Assembly (NCBI GenBank): GCA_004431415.1
Contig: QPMI01000097.1
Coordinates: forward strand, 1-64,000
DNA length: 64,000 nucleotides
Direction of reading: 5' to 3'
DNA from: Cyanophora paradoxa
Lineage: Eukaryota; Glaucocystophyceae; Cyanophorales; Cyanophoraceae
The position numbers and the translations under genes are program-made. This document shows, one piece after another, positions 44,583 to 54,529 of the stretch; the first letter of the stretch is position 1, and every line of letters starts with the position of its first letter. Under the pieces are notes generated by a model. It saw only the letters and a list, made by a program, of their open reading frames with translations, did no database searches and was not told the origin of the DNA.

Positions 44583-44885
44583 ATTGCATTTTGGCGTGAT
44601 AGTCGTGGTATCTAGAAAAGCCAGGCCCCCGCGGTCAAGCGACCGCAAGGCCGGGACTAACAAAGCCAGGGTCCGCGGTCAGCCTGGCAGCCATACGTGA
44701 GGCCGGAACGACGCCGCGCGCCATGGCACAGTTAACATTCACGGTCTTGCCGGGCTCCGTTTTCGTAGGCAAAGGCTTAAGATCAGAGATCGACTCGGCG
44801 AAGAGCGGGCCTTCAAGGCTTGCAATTGCCTGGAGGCTCGCCCGTTCAACGGTTCCCACCAGGGCGCCCCCACCCTGGCACCACA
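44583..44885 (+). repeat. Dispersed repeat family B, copy 2, 5' part
   Basis: TTTTGGCGTGATAGTCGTGG..CCAGGCCCCCGCGGTCAAGC, AGGCCGGAACGACGCCGCGC, TTTTCGTAGGCAAAGGCTTA, GGAGGCTCGCCCGTTC. The 3' part of the family continues at 45232. Confidence 0.7.
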
Positions 44886-45231
44886 AACTCGAAACAAGAA
44901 AGCAAACTCTCCCCTGATCACACAAACCTTTGCGTGTCTTCCTGCCACAACCTGCCAGCTCCTGCCAACCGGCTTGGGCGTGTCTTATACATACTCTTCT
45001 TTCTTCTTCTTTGATACTGACACGGACTTGATTCGGAACGGATACATCCGCCCTGTAGGTGCTCTAGCGCTAGCCAAACGGATCGAGATTAAGTACGGTA
45101 GCTAAGGCCTGGGGAAAGAAGAAGAAGAAGAAGAGTATGTACATGTATAAGACACGCCCAAGCCGGTTGTGCGGTTTTGACGAAAGGCGAAGGACCCGAA
45201 GGCCCGAAGCCCGGTTGTGCGGTTTTGACGA
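44886..45231. other. DNA separating two halves of a family B repeat
   Basis: Contains a short inverted pair (CGGCTTGGGCGTGTCTTATA at 44979 and TATAAGACACGCCCAAGCCG at 45146) around TTCTTCTTCTT/AAGAAGAAGAA runs, which would fold as a long hairpin or represent an inserted element. No gene seen. Confidence 0.6.
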
Positions 45232-45345
45232 AAGGCCTGGGGAAAGGAATGCTACTCGATCGAATACGAGCCCCGAATTCGGGGGCCTCCCCCGCTCAAA
45301 CGAGCAACTTGGCAAAAAAATAAAGATGGAGCCGCATCGCGTCAT
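45232..45345 (+). repeat. Dispersed repeat family B, copy 2, 3' part
   Basis: GAAAGGAATGCTACTCGATC..CGAGCCCCGAA..GGCCTCCCCCGCTCAAACGA..AAAGATGGAGCCGCATCG, matching 40565-40650. Confidence 0.7.
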
Positions 45346-45514
45346 GTCCAATCTCCCCGCCCAACCTTCCCGTGGAACCCAGCTTCCCGTCCAACCTCCA
45401 ATCGTACTCGAAATCAATCACTATGCATGACAGCGTTGCCTTGCTAGCTATAGCTCGTACTAGCCCCGCAGCTAGCTAGCGCTAGCGCGTGTGCTCCGCA
45501 AAATGGGGAAAGGA

Positions 45515-45560
45515 GGGGGGGGGGGGGGGGGGGGGGGGGTGGGGGGGGGGGGGGTGGGGT
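45515..45560. repeat. Poly-G tract
   Basis: 25 G at 45515-45539, one T, then 14 G and GGGGT, just upstream of the uracil-DNA glycosylase gene. Confidence 0.9.
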
Positions 45561-45632
45561 CAGGGTTGAATTTGAATTCGAACTCCGCGGGAGCCCAGCT
45601 GCAGTGCACGAGTTAAAGCACGTGCTTGTTCG

Positions 45633-46914
45633 ATGGGCCCACCACAGGTAGACCGCCCAGCTGGCCAGAAAATGATCACGGCGTTCTTTGGGGAGAAACA
45701 AGCAATCGAGAAACAAAAAAAGCGGCAGCTTGCAAGCGCCGAAGTTGCCGAGACACCGGCGAAGCGGATGTCTCACCTCCAGGAGCTGCTCTCGCCGCCC
45801 CAATTCGATCCGGCGTCCGAAGAGACTCCGGAGCCGATGCGGAAGCCGATGCGGAGAGACTCCGGAGCCGAAGAGAAGGTCCAGATCAGTGACGAGCAGA
45901 GGCGGAGGGCCGAGGAGAATCGCCTCAAAGCACGAGAGGCGCTGCTGGCACGGTTGGCGATGATCCCTGTTCTACTGGATGCCGCCATCACGGACATCGG
46001 CTGGAGAAGCGCGCTGTCTGGCGAATTCGATAAGCCGTACTTCAAAACCCTCGCGGAGTTTTTGCGATCGGAAGTGGCAGCAGGAAAGAAAGTTTTCCCG
46101 CGACCGTCAGCTCTCATTTTCAATGTGATTCACGCCATCCGCCTTTCATAACTTCGCCCTTAATTTTGATGGCAGGCGTTAAATCTGTGTCCATTGGGGA
46201 AAGTGAAAGTCGTAATAATCGGCCAAGATCCGTGTGCTTCTTTTACTTTGTCATCCCCCTTGTCCTTATTTACCATGGTGCAGATACCACGGGGATGGCC
46301 AAGCGCATGGGCTCTGCTTCTCTGTACCAGCTGGAATCAGTCCGCCTCCAAGTCTCGTGAATATCTTCCAGGAGCTTGAGAGCGACATCCCTGGCTTCAC
46401 ACGACCCAAACACGGAAATTTGGAGGCCTGGGCTTCTCAAGGAGTTCTGCTTCTCAACACTTGCTTGACAGTCGAAGCACACAAAGCTAATTCACACAGT
46501 ACGTGTGTCTGAGCACACATCTTTGATTCCCTTCATTTTTTGGCAGATGGGAAGGGGTGGGAGAAGCTCACCGACAAAATCGTTGAAATCGTCAATTCGA
46601 ACCGGTACAGTGTCTCCACTATGTCGCCCTGATTTTGAACGCTCGCCAACAGCCTGGCAGACGAGACTGCATTTTCCTCTGCTGGGGGAACCCAGCGTCA
46701 ATGAAGGCCAAAAATGTCGATTCCAAGCGGCATCTGCTGCTTAAATGCCCTCATCCGAGCCCCCTCTCCGCATACCGTGGCTTTTTGGGATCGAAACATT
46801 GTTCGTCTTGCAGTTGGCCTTTCTCCTGCCCCGTGCTGATTCACAGCTGCAGTCTCGCAGGCGAATGCTTACCTTGTAGCCAAGGGACTGGCCCCCATCG
46901 AATGGAGACTCTAG
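45633..46914 (+). CDS. UNG: Uracil-DNA glycosylase, family 1
   Basis: Base-excision repair enzyme removing uracil from DNA. Six exons join in frame to 340 residues: 45633-46124, 46176-46231, 46284-46498, 46547-46604, 46661-46800, 46853-46914; introns 48-56 nt, GT-AG. N-terminus: [12 protein letters not shown] resembles a PCNA-binding PIP box (nuclear UNG2 type), then a charged linker. Catalytic domain: [40 protein letters not shown] with the catalytic Asp in the water-activating loop, [39 protein letters not shown], and the Leu-intercalation loop [11 protein letters not shown] with its His. It ends [16 protein letters not shown]. Intact, with no shifts. Start chosen because the PIP-like motif follows at residue 12. 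A truncated duplicate lies at 31890-32470. Confidence 0.97.
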
Positions 46915-46917
46915 TGC

Positions 46918-47185
46918 CCATTTGGACACGTACTCAAAACGCAGGTCCGGGCTACCAAGTGTGGGAATGTACACTGCGGCCTCCGCGGCTGCGGGCCCAG
47001 CCCACCAAGCTCACGCTCGGCCAGCCGGGCCCTGCGTGGCCCCCTAAGGAGAGTAATGCGCCTCCCCACGGACACTCTGGCTAGCTAATATAAATAGCTA
47101 CATGTGCCCGCACGGCGTGGTGCTGCATCGCGTCTTGTGGCGGCGGGGGTCACCTCGGGGCGGTGGCGGGAGCCCCTACGGCCAG
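46918..47185 (-). repeat. Dispersed repeat family A, copy 4 (reverse)
   Basis: Begins four bases after the glycosylase stop codon (CATTTGGACACGTACTCAAA) and runs to GGCGGGAGCCCCTACGG. The 3' untranslated region of that gene is therefore largely repeat. Confidence 0.9.
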
Positions 47186-47262
47186 GGGCAGGAGGAGCTC
47201 ACCCGCGAGGCCACGTGTGTGGCGCAGAAGGCGTTCGCCATTTCGACAAGGGCAGGACAGGG
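47186..47262 (-). repeat. Copied fragment of the RWP-RK gene
   Basis: GGAGGAGCTCACCCGCGAGG, CGCAGAAGGCGTTCGCCATT and TTCGACAAGGGCAG are the reverse complement of 43455-43530, the exon 3/intron 3 junction of the RWP-RK gene. The fragment abuts the 5' end of family A copy 4 and a poly-G tract. Confidence 0.85.
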
Positions 47263-47341
47263 GGGGGGGGGGGGGGGGCGCGAGGTGGCGAGCGGGGGGG
47301 GGGGGGGGGGGGGCGCGAGGTGGCGAGGGGGGGGGGGGGGG
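47261..47341. repeat. Clustered poly-G tracts
   Basis: Three G runs (47261-47278, 47294-47313, 47327-47340) separated by two copies of CGCGAGGTGGCGAG, so the unit poly-G plus spacer is itself tandemly repeated. Confidence 0.85.
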
Positions 47342-47342
47342 C

Positions 47343-47790
47343 GGCCTCGGCGGGCAGGTTGTCGATCACTGCGAAGAGGAACTCTTGCGCGTCCTGCTGC
47401 GACCTGCCCCTGAACACGCTCGTGCTTCTCGCGACCGCTGCCTTGAGACGGTCGCCCGAGAGCTCGCGTTCCTCCGACGCCCTGAGCAGCTGCGCGGGGA
47501 GGCTTTCATCGCCTCCCCCCCGGCGGGGGCGCGCGCGGGGGCGCGGGGCCCGGGGCGGCGCGCACCTGAGGGATCAGTCGCTTGAGCTCGCGGTGGATCT
47601 CGCCGAAGGGGCCTTCGGCGGGGTCCAGGGCGAGGACGGCTCCGGCGAACTGCGGGAGGCTCGCGATGCACTGCACTGCGGCACGGGCGCGTTGATGTAG
47701 CACATGTTCGCCCCGGGCGGGTTCGGCAGCCCGCGGCGAACGCCGTACTGGTCGCCCCCGCGCGTTTCCATCAGCAAAGGTGGAAAACGC
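47343..47790 (-). pseudogene. Ubiquitin-specific protease (USP) fragment
   Basis: Minus-strand frame with the USP Cys box GLPNPPGANMCYINAPVQCI, followed by ASLPQFAGAVLALDP and EIHRELKRLIPQ. After a probable intron (about 47488-47570, GT-AG) comes LLRASEERELSGDRLKAAVA and the second hallmark RSQQDAQEFLFAVIDNLPAE. It ends abruptly at the poly-G tract. The Cys box is a little unusual (normally GLxNxGNTCYMN), and no His box or upstream start is present. Either a broken gene or a captured fragment. Confidence 0.7.
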
Positions 47791-47792
47791 AA

Positions 47793-48065
47793 ACGGTAGA
47801 GCGATAGCGAGCCGCGCTTGAGGGTGCAAAAGAACGAGTGCTAGCAAAAAGTGGGTCGTGAGAACCGCGGGGGGCTAGCAAAAGAGTGCCAGCAAGCGAC
47901 GAGGCGGTACACGGAATGCAAACGCGCTCGGTGACCGAAGCGTACGCGCGCATATCGCACGGCCGCACCGAGGGAGTGTTCATCGTCGCGTCCGTAGTCT
48001 GGCGCGCGCGTCAGTGCTGTACAGTAACAGCAACGCGTATGGTAACAGTAACTCAGACGTATGTG
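47793..48065 (-). repeat. Dispersed repeat family C, copy 1 (reverse)
   Basis: Reverse complement of 54530-54815. Shared words include GAACACTCCCTCGGTGCGGC, GCATACGCTACGGTCACCGA-type sequence, TTTGCTAGCCCCCCGCGGTT, CACTTTTTGC and CTCAAGCGCGGCTCGCTATC. The unit may include a coding remnant but shows no clean frame. Confidence 0.85.
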
Positions 48066-48136
48066 GCTGGTCGACGTGGCGGCTAGCGCTAGTCTGTTGC
48101 GTGCGGGGGTACGCATGAAGACGCCCTAATCGTTTG

Positions 48137-48222
48137 TGGAAATGTACATTGCGGCCGAGCCCACCAGCCCAGCCCAGCACGGGCCCAGCCCACCAGCAAG
48201 CTGGCCAGGCGGGCCCTAGGCC
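48137..48222 (+). repeat. Family A-related fragment
   Basis: GAAATGTACATTGCGGCCGA, GGGCCCAGCCCACCAGCAAG, CTGGCCAGGCGGGCCC: part of family A in diverged, rearranged form. Confidence 0.5.
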
Positions 48223-48560
48223 TACGTTAACGTTGCCCCCAATCTTAAATTTAAACTTGGCCAACCCCCGCCCAACCTCAAATATTAATTGTAGATACTT
48301 GTCAAAATCGAAATCGAACCTTCAGCTCATATTCGAAATCGAAATCGAAGTCTGCTGTCCCGCCCAAGACGCGCAGGTGCACCGCGCGCGTGCAGGTGCC
48401 CTGGGGCGTCGGTCTGCTCGGCGGCTGATCGTCCTCCGCCCGCGCAGGCGCTCCTCTGGGTGGGAGGCTCGTCGATCGAGTGCGCCCCCGGCCCGTTTGC
48501 TTTGATTTGGATCTCAAGACCTTTCGATTTCAATCTGACCCCTTTTCGCGCCCCCCGGCG
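48223..48560. other. Intergenic, no gene supported
   Basis: Contains CGAAATCGAA words and a G/C-rich stretch. Frames of 70-120 codons overlap each other on both strands and carry no domain. Confidence 0.5.
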
Positions 48561-48858
48561 TCCACCGCAGGCTGACTCCATGTCGGGCCCCTCCGTGGGC
48601 CTGCAGGGGCTCCCGCCACCGCCCCGAGACGACCCCCGCCGCCACAAGACGCGATGCAGCACCACGCCGCGCATGCGGGCACCTGTAGCTATTTAGCTAG
48701 CCAGAGTGTCCGCGGGGAGGCGCATTACTCTCCTTAGGGGGCCACGCAGGGCCCGGCCGGCCAGCTCGCTGGTGGGCTGGGCCCGCGGCCGCGGCGGCCG
48801 CAGTGTACATCCCACACTTGTAGCCCGGACCTGCGTTTTAGTACGTGTCCAAATGCGT
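48560..48858 (+). repeat. Dispersed repeat family A, copy 5
   Basis: From GTCCACCGCAGGCTGACTCC to GTCCAAATGC. A complete reference copy, about 270 bp from GGGGCTCCCGCC plus the extended 5' part shared with copy 3. Confidence 0.9.
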
Positions 48859-49115
48859 CCAAGTGCTGTCTAGATCTGGGTGAGATCACGAACTGTGCGG
48901 AGGCGTTGCCCGGCCTTGGGGTCGCTGACCCCGGACCCTAGCTAGTCAGAACAGTTAGCTATATAGCTAGATACCACGTGTCACGTCAAAATGCGAGGGC
49001 AGACACTCCAAAAACCTCCAATCGTAGTTGAAATCGAAATGAAAGTCCACTGGGCCAACCTGGTCCAATCCAATCGCTACCATGGTACCGGCCGCGCGCG
49101 GCGCATCATGATCAA

Positions 49116-49117
<2 letters not shown>

Positions 49118-49148
<31 letters not shown>
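49118..49148. repeat. Poly-C tract (31 bases)
   Basis: Uninterrupted C run between GATCAAGG and TCTTCTAC, 110 bp from the 3' end of the USB1 gene. Confidence 0.9.
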
Positions 49149-49150
<2 letters not shown>

Positions 49151-49256
49151 TTCTACTCTACTCTAGCTCTGTTCTTTCTATTCGTGGAAAAAAGCGCTTC
49201 AGTGTCCTGCCTGCATCTCCCCATGCATCCTGCATCGGGCTGTCCTTCAAAAGATT

Positions 49257-50322
49257 TTAATGGGCTGTATCTTGTGAGTGCTTGAGAATAAAGTCATACA
49301 CACGGTTGCCTATTTTTGCCTCCACTCGGTTCACTGGCAGTCCCACAGACCCGGCTTCAGCAGGTGCTTCCAGCTGCAGCTTCCCGAGGGATGCCCCCAG
49401 CGCCCACGCGACTGTAACGTGTGGTCGCGGTTCCTGCACCGGAATCGGATCTGCGCTATGAATGGAAGAAACGTTGCCCAATGCACGCACAGGGTAGAAG
49501 GGCCTCAGTTCGTAGGCTTGCATGACCTCGTCCACCGCCTTGATTATTGAACATGTCTGGTGGAAATGAGAACGAATATCGACCATCGGGTGGCGTGGGG
49601 TCGTGCACCTCGACAAGACCCTTCCGGATGGGGATAGACACGAAAGAGCGTGTTTGCTCCTCGTTCGTGAAGAACTCGACGCCACTAAGGGCTGCCTTGT
49701 ACCTGCCCAGACACAGATTCATCACAGGAGCCGAGCAACTGCGCTGCAGAGGAGCCGAGCACCTGGCCGTGTTTCTCATGGCCTTCCGCAGCGACGCGAC
49801 GAAGGGTGCAATTTGCTCCCGCCGGAGCACAAACGTGCGTGATACGCTAACGTGATATTCTGCGGAAGTATTCTCCTTCACCTCCGGGGGGCCAGAACCA
49901 TCGGCTGCCCCCGCCGACAGAGCGGCTCGCACGCGGTCCAGCGCCGAGTGCACGAGCCGCACGAGCTCATCCGAGACGCGCACTGAGCGTAGAACGAAGC
50001 GCTCAATTTACTCGGGACTGGCTGCGCGTCCAGAGCGCGTACCTGGGATGTACACGTAAGAAGGATAGTTACCCACGACGTGGGGGAAAGTTCTAACGCG
50101 CCCGTCGTGCGCTGCAGGAAGGGGGGCTGCGCAAGGCGACCAGAGTGAGCGGTTGACGTGGAACTGCGCGCGCAGGGCCGAACCTGGAGGGTCGATCGGA
50201 GGCGCGCGACTCTCGAGCTGCGGCGACGGGAGCGCCGGGGAGCTTCGCGACCGCTTAACGGGTCGGGGCACCTCCTCCTCCTCGTCAGAGCATGTGTAAG
50301 GCACGAGGGAGGCCACGGCCAT
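49257..50322 (-). CDS. USB1: U6 snRNA phosphodiesterase USB1
   Basis: Trims the 3' end of U6 snRNA (2H phosphodiesterase superfamily). Five exons join in frame to 278 residues: 50322-50043, 49982-49763, 49702-49609, 49556-49491, 49433-49257; introns 52-60 nt, GT-AG. Start MAVASLVPYTCSDEEEEVPR has the acidic head typical of USB1. Conserved: GRVRTFPHVVGNYPSYVYIP, the first catalytic HxS in EYHVSVSRTFVLR, IAPFVASLRKA, FFTNEEQTRSFVSIPI, and the second HxT/S in RPHVTVAWALG. It ends VYDFILKHSQDTAH. Both catalytic motifs are present and no shifts occur, so it should be active. Confidence 0.93.
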
Positions 50323-50459
50323 GAAGCGTCGCGGCAAGAAATTTAAAGCGTACCCAGCTCTAGCCAGCCCAGTGGCCCAGGCCCGGTGGAACCAGTGACC
50401 CAGTGCCTCGTACGCACGACCCCGTGCCACGCTTGCCCGTACGCCGGGATCTAGCTCGC

Positions 50460-50570
50460 ATGGGTGGCAAGCAGAAGGACTTCACTGCTTACCGCGGTGC
50501 GAACGCCCTGCTGGATGCCATCGATCTGCGTTTTACACGCGTTTTACACGCGCTGCAGACGCCCTGCTAA
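50460..50570 (+). CDS. Short 5' exon-like frame, gene unclear
   Basis: MGGKQKDFTAYRGANALLDA.. starts 138 bp from the USB1 start on the opposite strand and could be the first exon of a gene reaching into the region to 51880. It ends at TAA in this frame. Partial repetition of CCCTGCTGGATGCCATC (50509) and CCCTGCTAAATGCCATCAG (50562) suggests a local tandem duplication. Product not recognised. Confidence 0.25.
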   Translation: MGGKQKDFTAYRGANALLDAIDLRFTRVLHALQTPC

Positions 50571-50864
50571 ATGCCATCAGGACGTTCTCCGCGTGGTCCG
50601 TGGCCTCGAAAAATTTCAACCGCGGCTACACGACATCTTCATACAGCGATACAATCCTCTCTGCAACACCCTCCGAAGAGAACGGAGCTCGCATCGTCGA
50701 GGTGCGATTGTTTACTGGCGGCTGAGGCTTTTTTGATCTGCTTTTTTTAAGATACGACTTTACAACAACCTGGTGGCAAAAGTATATTGCGAGGAGCTCA
50801 AGGTATGTTTGTCTGTGCCTGCTTGAACGTTTTTAGGCAGAGATCTGGCACTAGCTCTCGCAGA

Positions 50865-51015
50865 CCCAAATCACAATCTCAAATCCAAATCAAAGCCTGC
50901 ACCCAAATCCAAATCAAAGCCTGCACCCAAATCCAAATCAAAATCCGGAACCCAAATCCAAATCAAAGCGTGCACCCAAATCCAAATCAACGTCTGCACC
51001 CAAATCCAAATCAAC
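50865..51015 (+). repeat. Tandem array, 24-bp unit CAAATCCAAATCAAAGCCTG..
   Basis: Five to six copies of a roughly 24-bp unit. Related single units (AAATCCAAATCAAAGCCTGG) occur at 32690-32710, at 28500-28520, and near 54195-54240. Confidence 0.9.
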
Positions 51016-51069
51016 GTATGTTTTCGGCCTCCATTTCTGCAGATTTTTGATGGAGGCTGGAGAACGAGT

Positions 51070-51880
51070 TCAACGGCTACGATTTTAACTCAGCTTCTGG
51101 ACATTCTTAATTTCAAATCACGGGTGATTAGTCGGAGGCAAGATCTAGTCGTGCTCAAGCCTGACCGCAGTGAGATCGCCTTTGAAAATGGTGAATCAAC
51201 CATTAATTGGAGGCACACAATCTTACGCTTCTCCGTAGGCATGCGCTTTAGCTTCCAGGTTCCCTTGTGGGAGAAAGCAGATGCGCCTTGTTCACACCCC
51301 AGTGCTGTTTCTACCAGCTCCTCTACCAGCACCAGCACCTGTGGCGGCGGTGCCCACCCTCGTGTTGCAACGCCATCGATCCCCGATGGCATTTCAACGA
51401 CAGCACAACCACCACGAAAGGCTGAGCCATTGCATGTTGTCCTTCTCAAGACAGAGGAGCAAGCAATTCCATCTGTCCCGATATTGGAACCGGCCACTCT
51501 TCCACTGATTTCGGAACCGATTTGGCTCTACAGGGTGCAGAGCCCGCACTGGTGTTGCTAAAGCCGCGCTAATGGGCAGCTCAGGACCCGCAAGGGCTTG
51601 TACAGGGACCTTTCGCGGCAAGTCAAATAAAATTGTGGAATGAGAAAGAGATGCTGCCTCCCGACCTCGAGGTTTATGCCAAGGGTCACGCCCCAAGACA
51701 ACTCTCTCAACTTCTTGCCTGCTACAATGCCCAACAAAACCGCGATGAACGCGTGTGGTTTTTTGAAGACCCCAGGGGCGGACTTCACGGAGCTTACACA
51801 CTTGGAGAAATCGAGACCTGGCTCAAGTCTTTGCCCATACACCGGTTTGGCTCAAGTCCCTGCCTGCGGTCAGCATAGAC
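51070..51880 (+). CDS. Possible GYF-like domain gene, exons unresolved
   Basis: Two open pieces. First (51075-51560): ILTQLLDILNFKSRVISRRQ, DLVVLKPDRSEIAFENGEST, then Ser/Pro-rich sequence. Second (51633-51880): LPPDLEVYAKGHAPRQLSQL and VWFFEDPRGGLHGAYTLGEI with ETWLKSLP, which resembles a GYF-type proline-peptide-binding fold (W-x-Y/F-x-D-x-x-G-x-x-x-G-P/A-Y/F..W). They may be two exons of one gene, but I could not fix splice sites or the start. A decayed relative of the first piece (LTQLLEMLNFKSR) occurs at 32610-32650. Confidence 0.3.
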
Positions 51881-52770
51881 ACTCGATGTACACTAGAAGC
51901 TAGCTTCGATTCGATTACACTAGCGGCTAGCGGCTAGCCTAGTAGCTTCGATTCTCGATCTGACCTCATTTCGCGCGTGCGGGGCCCCCTACAGGCTTCC
52001 GACGGTTTCTGGCCCCCATCAGACCGGGCCTGCAGGAACTCCCACGGCCCACTGACAACGCGATGCTTCACCCGTCATGCGCGTGGTTTAGGCCGTGCAG
52101 GGGTGGAGCTTTCCTCCCTTTTAGGGCCTCCGGGGGAACGGCCTCAGTGAATGAATCGTAGCAGCCGTTAGGAAATGTTACTATTTCTAACAACACCCTC
52201 AACACGAGAGGGGCAACTCTTTAAACGAAGGACCCTGTCTCTCTTGACCGCGCACGCTGCTTGTCTATATATTATCACCAGCGCTGCTGCTGCTGCTGCA
52301 AGCGCGGTACATCTGGCGCCCCTGGGGCATCGGAACGCACAATCCGGTTGTGCCCTTCAAAATTTCCGCTCCTAGTTGCACCACCATAGCTCCTGCAGGG
52401 TGGTTTGAGTGTGTGTGTGCGTGTGTGAAATATGAACGTACAAGCCACGCACCCCTTCGAGATAAAGGTAGGCTGATGGTTTTTGAATAAACCGATTTTA
52501 CGGGAGAACGTGGAGCCGCGTAAGAGGATGGCGCAGGCGCAGCAAGGGGGAGGCCAGGGCAGGGGCGGCACCTCCATGCGAGCCTTCAAAAGCTGCTCCT
52601 CGCTGAACTGCCTTGGGTTGCGAGCAGCCATCTTCACGCCAAGTACGGGGCCAGTCCAGCCGGGCAGCTTCTGACAAGCCCTGACAGCGATTGAATTCGG
52701 GATTTCGTTCTATCTTCCACCTGAGTTGATTTCATCTAGCTCTGATATGAGCTAGCTCTAGCGCTCTTAT
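51881..52770. other. Intergenic; diverged repeat and minor ORF
   Basis: 51995-52090 (GGCTTCCGACGG..ACTGACAACGCGATGCTTCA) resembles 59680-59765 and distantly the 5' part of family A. A minus-strand frame 52275-52637 (MKMAARNPRQFSEEQLLKAR..) has no recognised domain; it contains a CTG-rich stretch (GCTGCTGCTGCTGCTGC at about 52281). Confidence 0.4.
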
Positions 52771-53468
52771 CTAGAACTTGCAAACTATTATGAGACACAA
52801 TTTCAAATATTTGTGGGGCGCCAGCACGGACCGGCCAAGAGAGTGAACGTTGCGAACGACAGCATCCATCTGGAGAATCGTCAGGGCGGCTAGCAGTTCG
52901 GAACTTCAAAGCTAAGCCTCATCACATTTTTGTTCTCGTACAGGTCGACCGTCTGCGGCAGCATCAGATCGATCCGCCTCGAACCATAGCTATGTCGGGC
53001 AACTCACCATGAAAAGTTCGAAGTCAGGGATGCCGATATCTCGGCACGCATTTAGATATCTCTCGACGTTCTCCTGCACATGCGATCAAGCGCTGTCGCA
53101 CTCAATGCGGCGGATATGCTCGCACCATCTGCGGTCAAGTGAGCGGGCGGCGCGCCAGATGAACGAGGTGGCAGGCGAGGCCACCTGTTTGAAGGGCATG
53201 GTGCCCTGATAGATGGTTCGGATGTATCCTGGTCGGATATGATTGATGAGGCTGCAGGTGCGGTCAGCCAATCTGGTTCCTAGCCCCGAAGAGTGGGCAG
53301 CGCGGAACAGCTGCAGCGTAGCAGTGAACAGAACAGGGCCCTGGGCAGCACGTACTTGCAGAGTACGGCGCCGTTCTTTAGAGACTCGTACAGCGATTCG
53401 GAATGCAAGCCTTCCCCTATCATCTGTTCAATCCACTCCCGTGCCTCAATCTCCGCCTTTCTTGACAT
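52771..53468 (-). CDS. Calponin-homology (CH) domain protein
   Basis: Small actin-binding CH protein of the calponin/transgelin type. Five exons join in frame to 123 residues: 53468-53356, 53251-53185, 53073-53008, 52952-52926, 52869-52771; introns 55-111 nt, GT-AG. Reads MSRKAEIEAREWIEQMIGEG, SLYESLKNGAVLCNLINHIR (the classical LKDGxxLCxLxNxxxP signature), PGYIRTIYQGTMPFKQ, ENVERYLNACRDIGIPDFEL, TVDLYENKN and MDAVVRNVHSLGR. The last residues after LGR may be changed if a further exon exists. One intron (53252-53355) is longer than most. Confidence 0.8.
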
Positions 53469-53839
53469 CGCCGGCTGGCCCTCGTCGCTCACTAACGCGC
53501 TGCTGAGCGAGGAGCGCTTCGGGACGGTGGCGCTGGACGGCGTACCCCCCAGGTGGGAGCCGTTGTCCAGTACTAGTGTGCGGACCACAGCCAGCGACCA
53601 CGATCGAGTCCGGGCTACGCTAGCTATATATAGCGCTACAGCACGGTTCATGCATGTGATCGATATCACGCGTACGGTCTCGCGCGCCCGCCGGCCGCCG
53701 GGCTCAGCCTGGCAGCTGCAGTACTACTAGGCTAGTACTAGTTGCAATTGCTATTGCATATATATATATATACAGCTATATGTAGGCAAATCATTTTGAA
53801 TCGAAATCGAAGTGCTATACTAGTACTATGATGATACTA
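53469..53839. other. Upstream region of the CH gene, nothing else seen
   Basis: Contains short TA repeats (53758-53772) and CTAGTA words; no gene supported. Confidence 0.5.
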
Positions 53840-54085
53840 GAATTCGAAGGCTTAAGATCAAAGATCAGAGGTGCGGGCCTTGCCAAGTTGCCCAGATCTA
53901 GAGGCTCGCCTGCTCCCGCCAGGGCCCCCGCCCACTAGTACTGGTACGTATACCAGACCCGGTGACCAGTACCAGATCCGATTCCGGGTCATTACAACTT
54001 CTGAGCAACGCAATGCTACTAGTACTCAATCAAAATCGAGTCCGGAGAGCCTGCCCCGCTCTACGAGCAAAAAGATGGAGCCACA
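53840..54085 (+). repeat. Dispersed repeat family B, copy 3
   Basis: GAAGGCTTAAGATCAAAGAT..GCGGGCCTTGCCAAG..GAGGCTCGCCTGC..CAGGGCCCC, then GCAATGCTACTAG..AATCGAGTCCGGAGAGCCTG and GCAAAAAGATGGAGCC. Confidence 0.7.
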
Positions 54086-54529
54086 TCTCGCCGCGGGTCG
54101 TCTCGCCGCGGGTTGTCTCGCCGCGCTGCAGCTGGAGTCGAGTTGGAGTTCGTTCATTCGTTCTCACATACCCTATATATATATGTCCCCCACTTCAATC
54201 CAAAACCAAAGCCCGGCCTAAAATCCAAATCAAGGCCCGAATCGCAACACTCTTCACACTTACTGCTCTTGCCCTTGCTGCCTCAGAGAACGGCTGTGCC
54301 TCCCCTCCTGTTGTTCCACTTCAGGCAGCACAGCCACCACAGCCCGGCCTAAAGTTGGACGAAAGTTGGACGAAAGTACCAATACGAAATTTGAAAATTG
54401 GACGAAAGTACGTACCATGCAATTGAACGGAAGTTGGAAGAAAGTTGGACGATTTCGAAGTCGCGCACGTTGGTCTTCATGCGTACCCCTGCACGCTAAC
54501 AACAGACCAGCGCTAGCCGCGCCGACCAG
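54086..54529. other. Intergenic
   Basis: TATATATATA run at 54174-54183, then a copy of the CAAATCAA..GGCCC word. Frames are short. A tandem TTGGACGAAAG occurs at 54354-54414. No gene supported. Confidence 0.5.
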
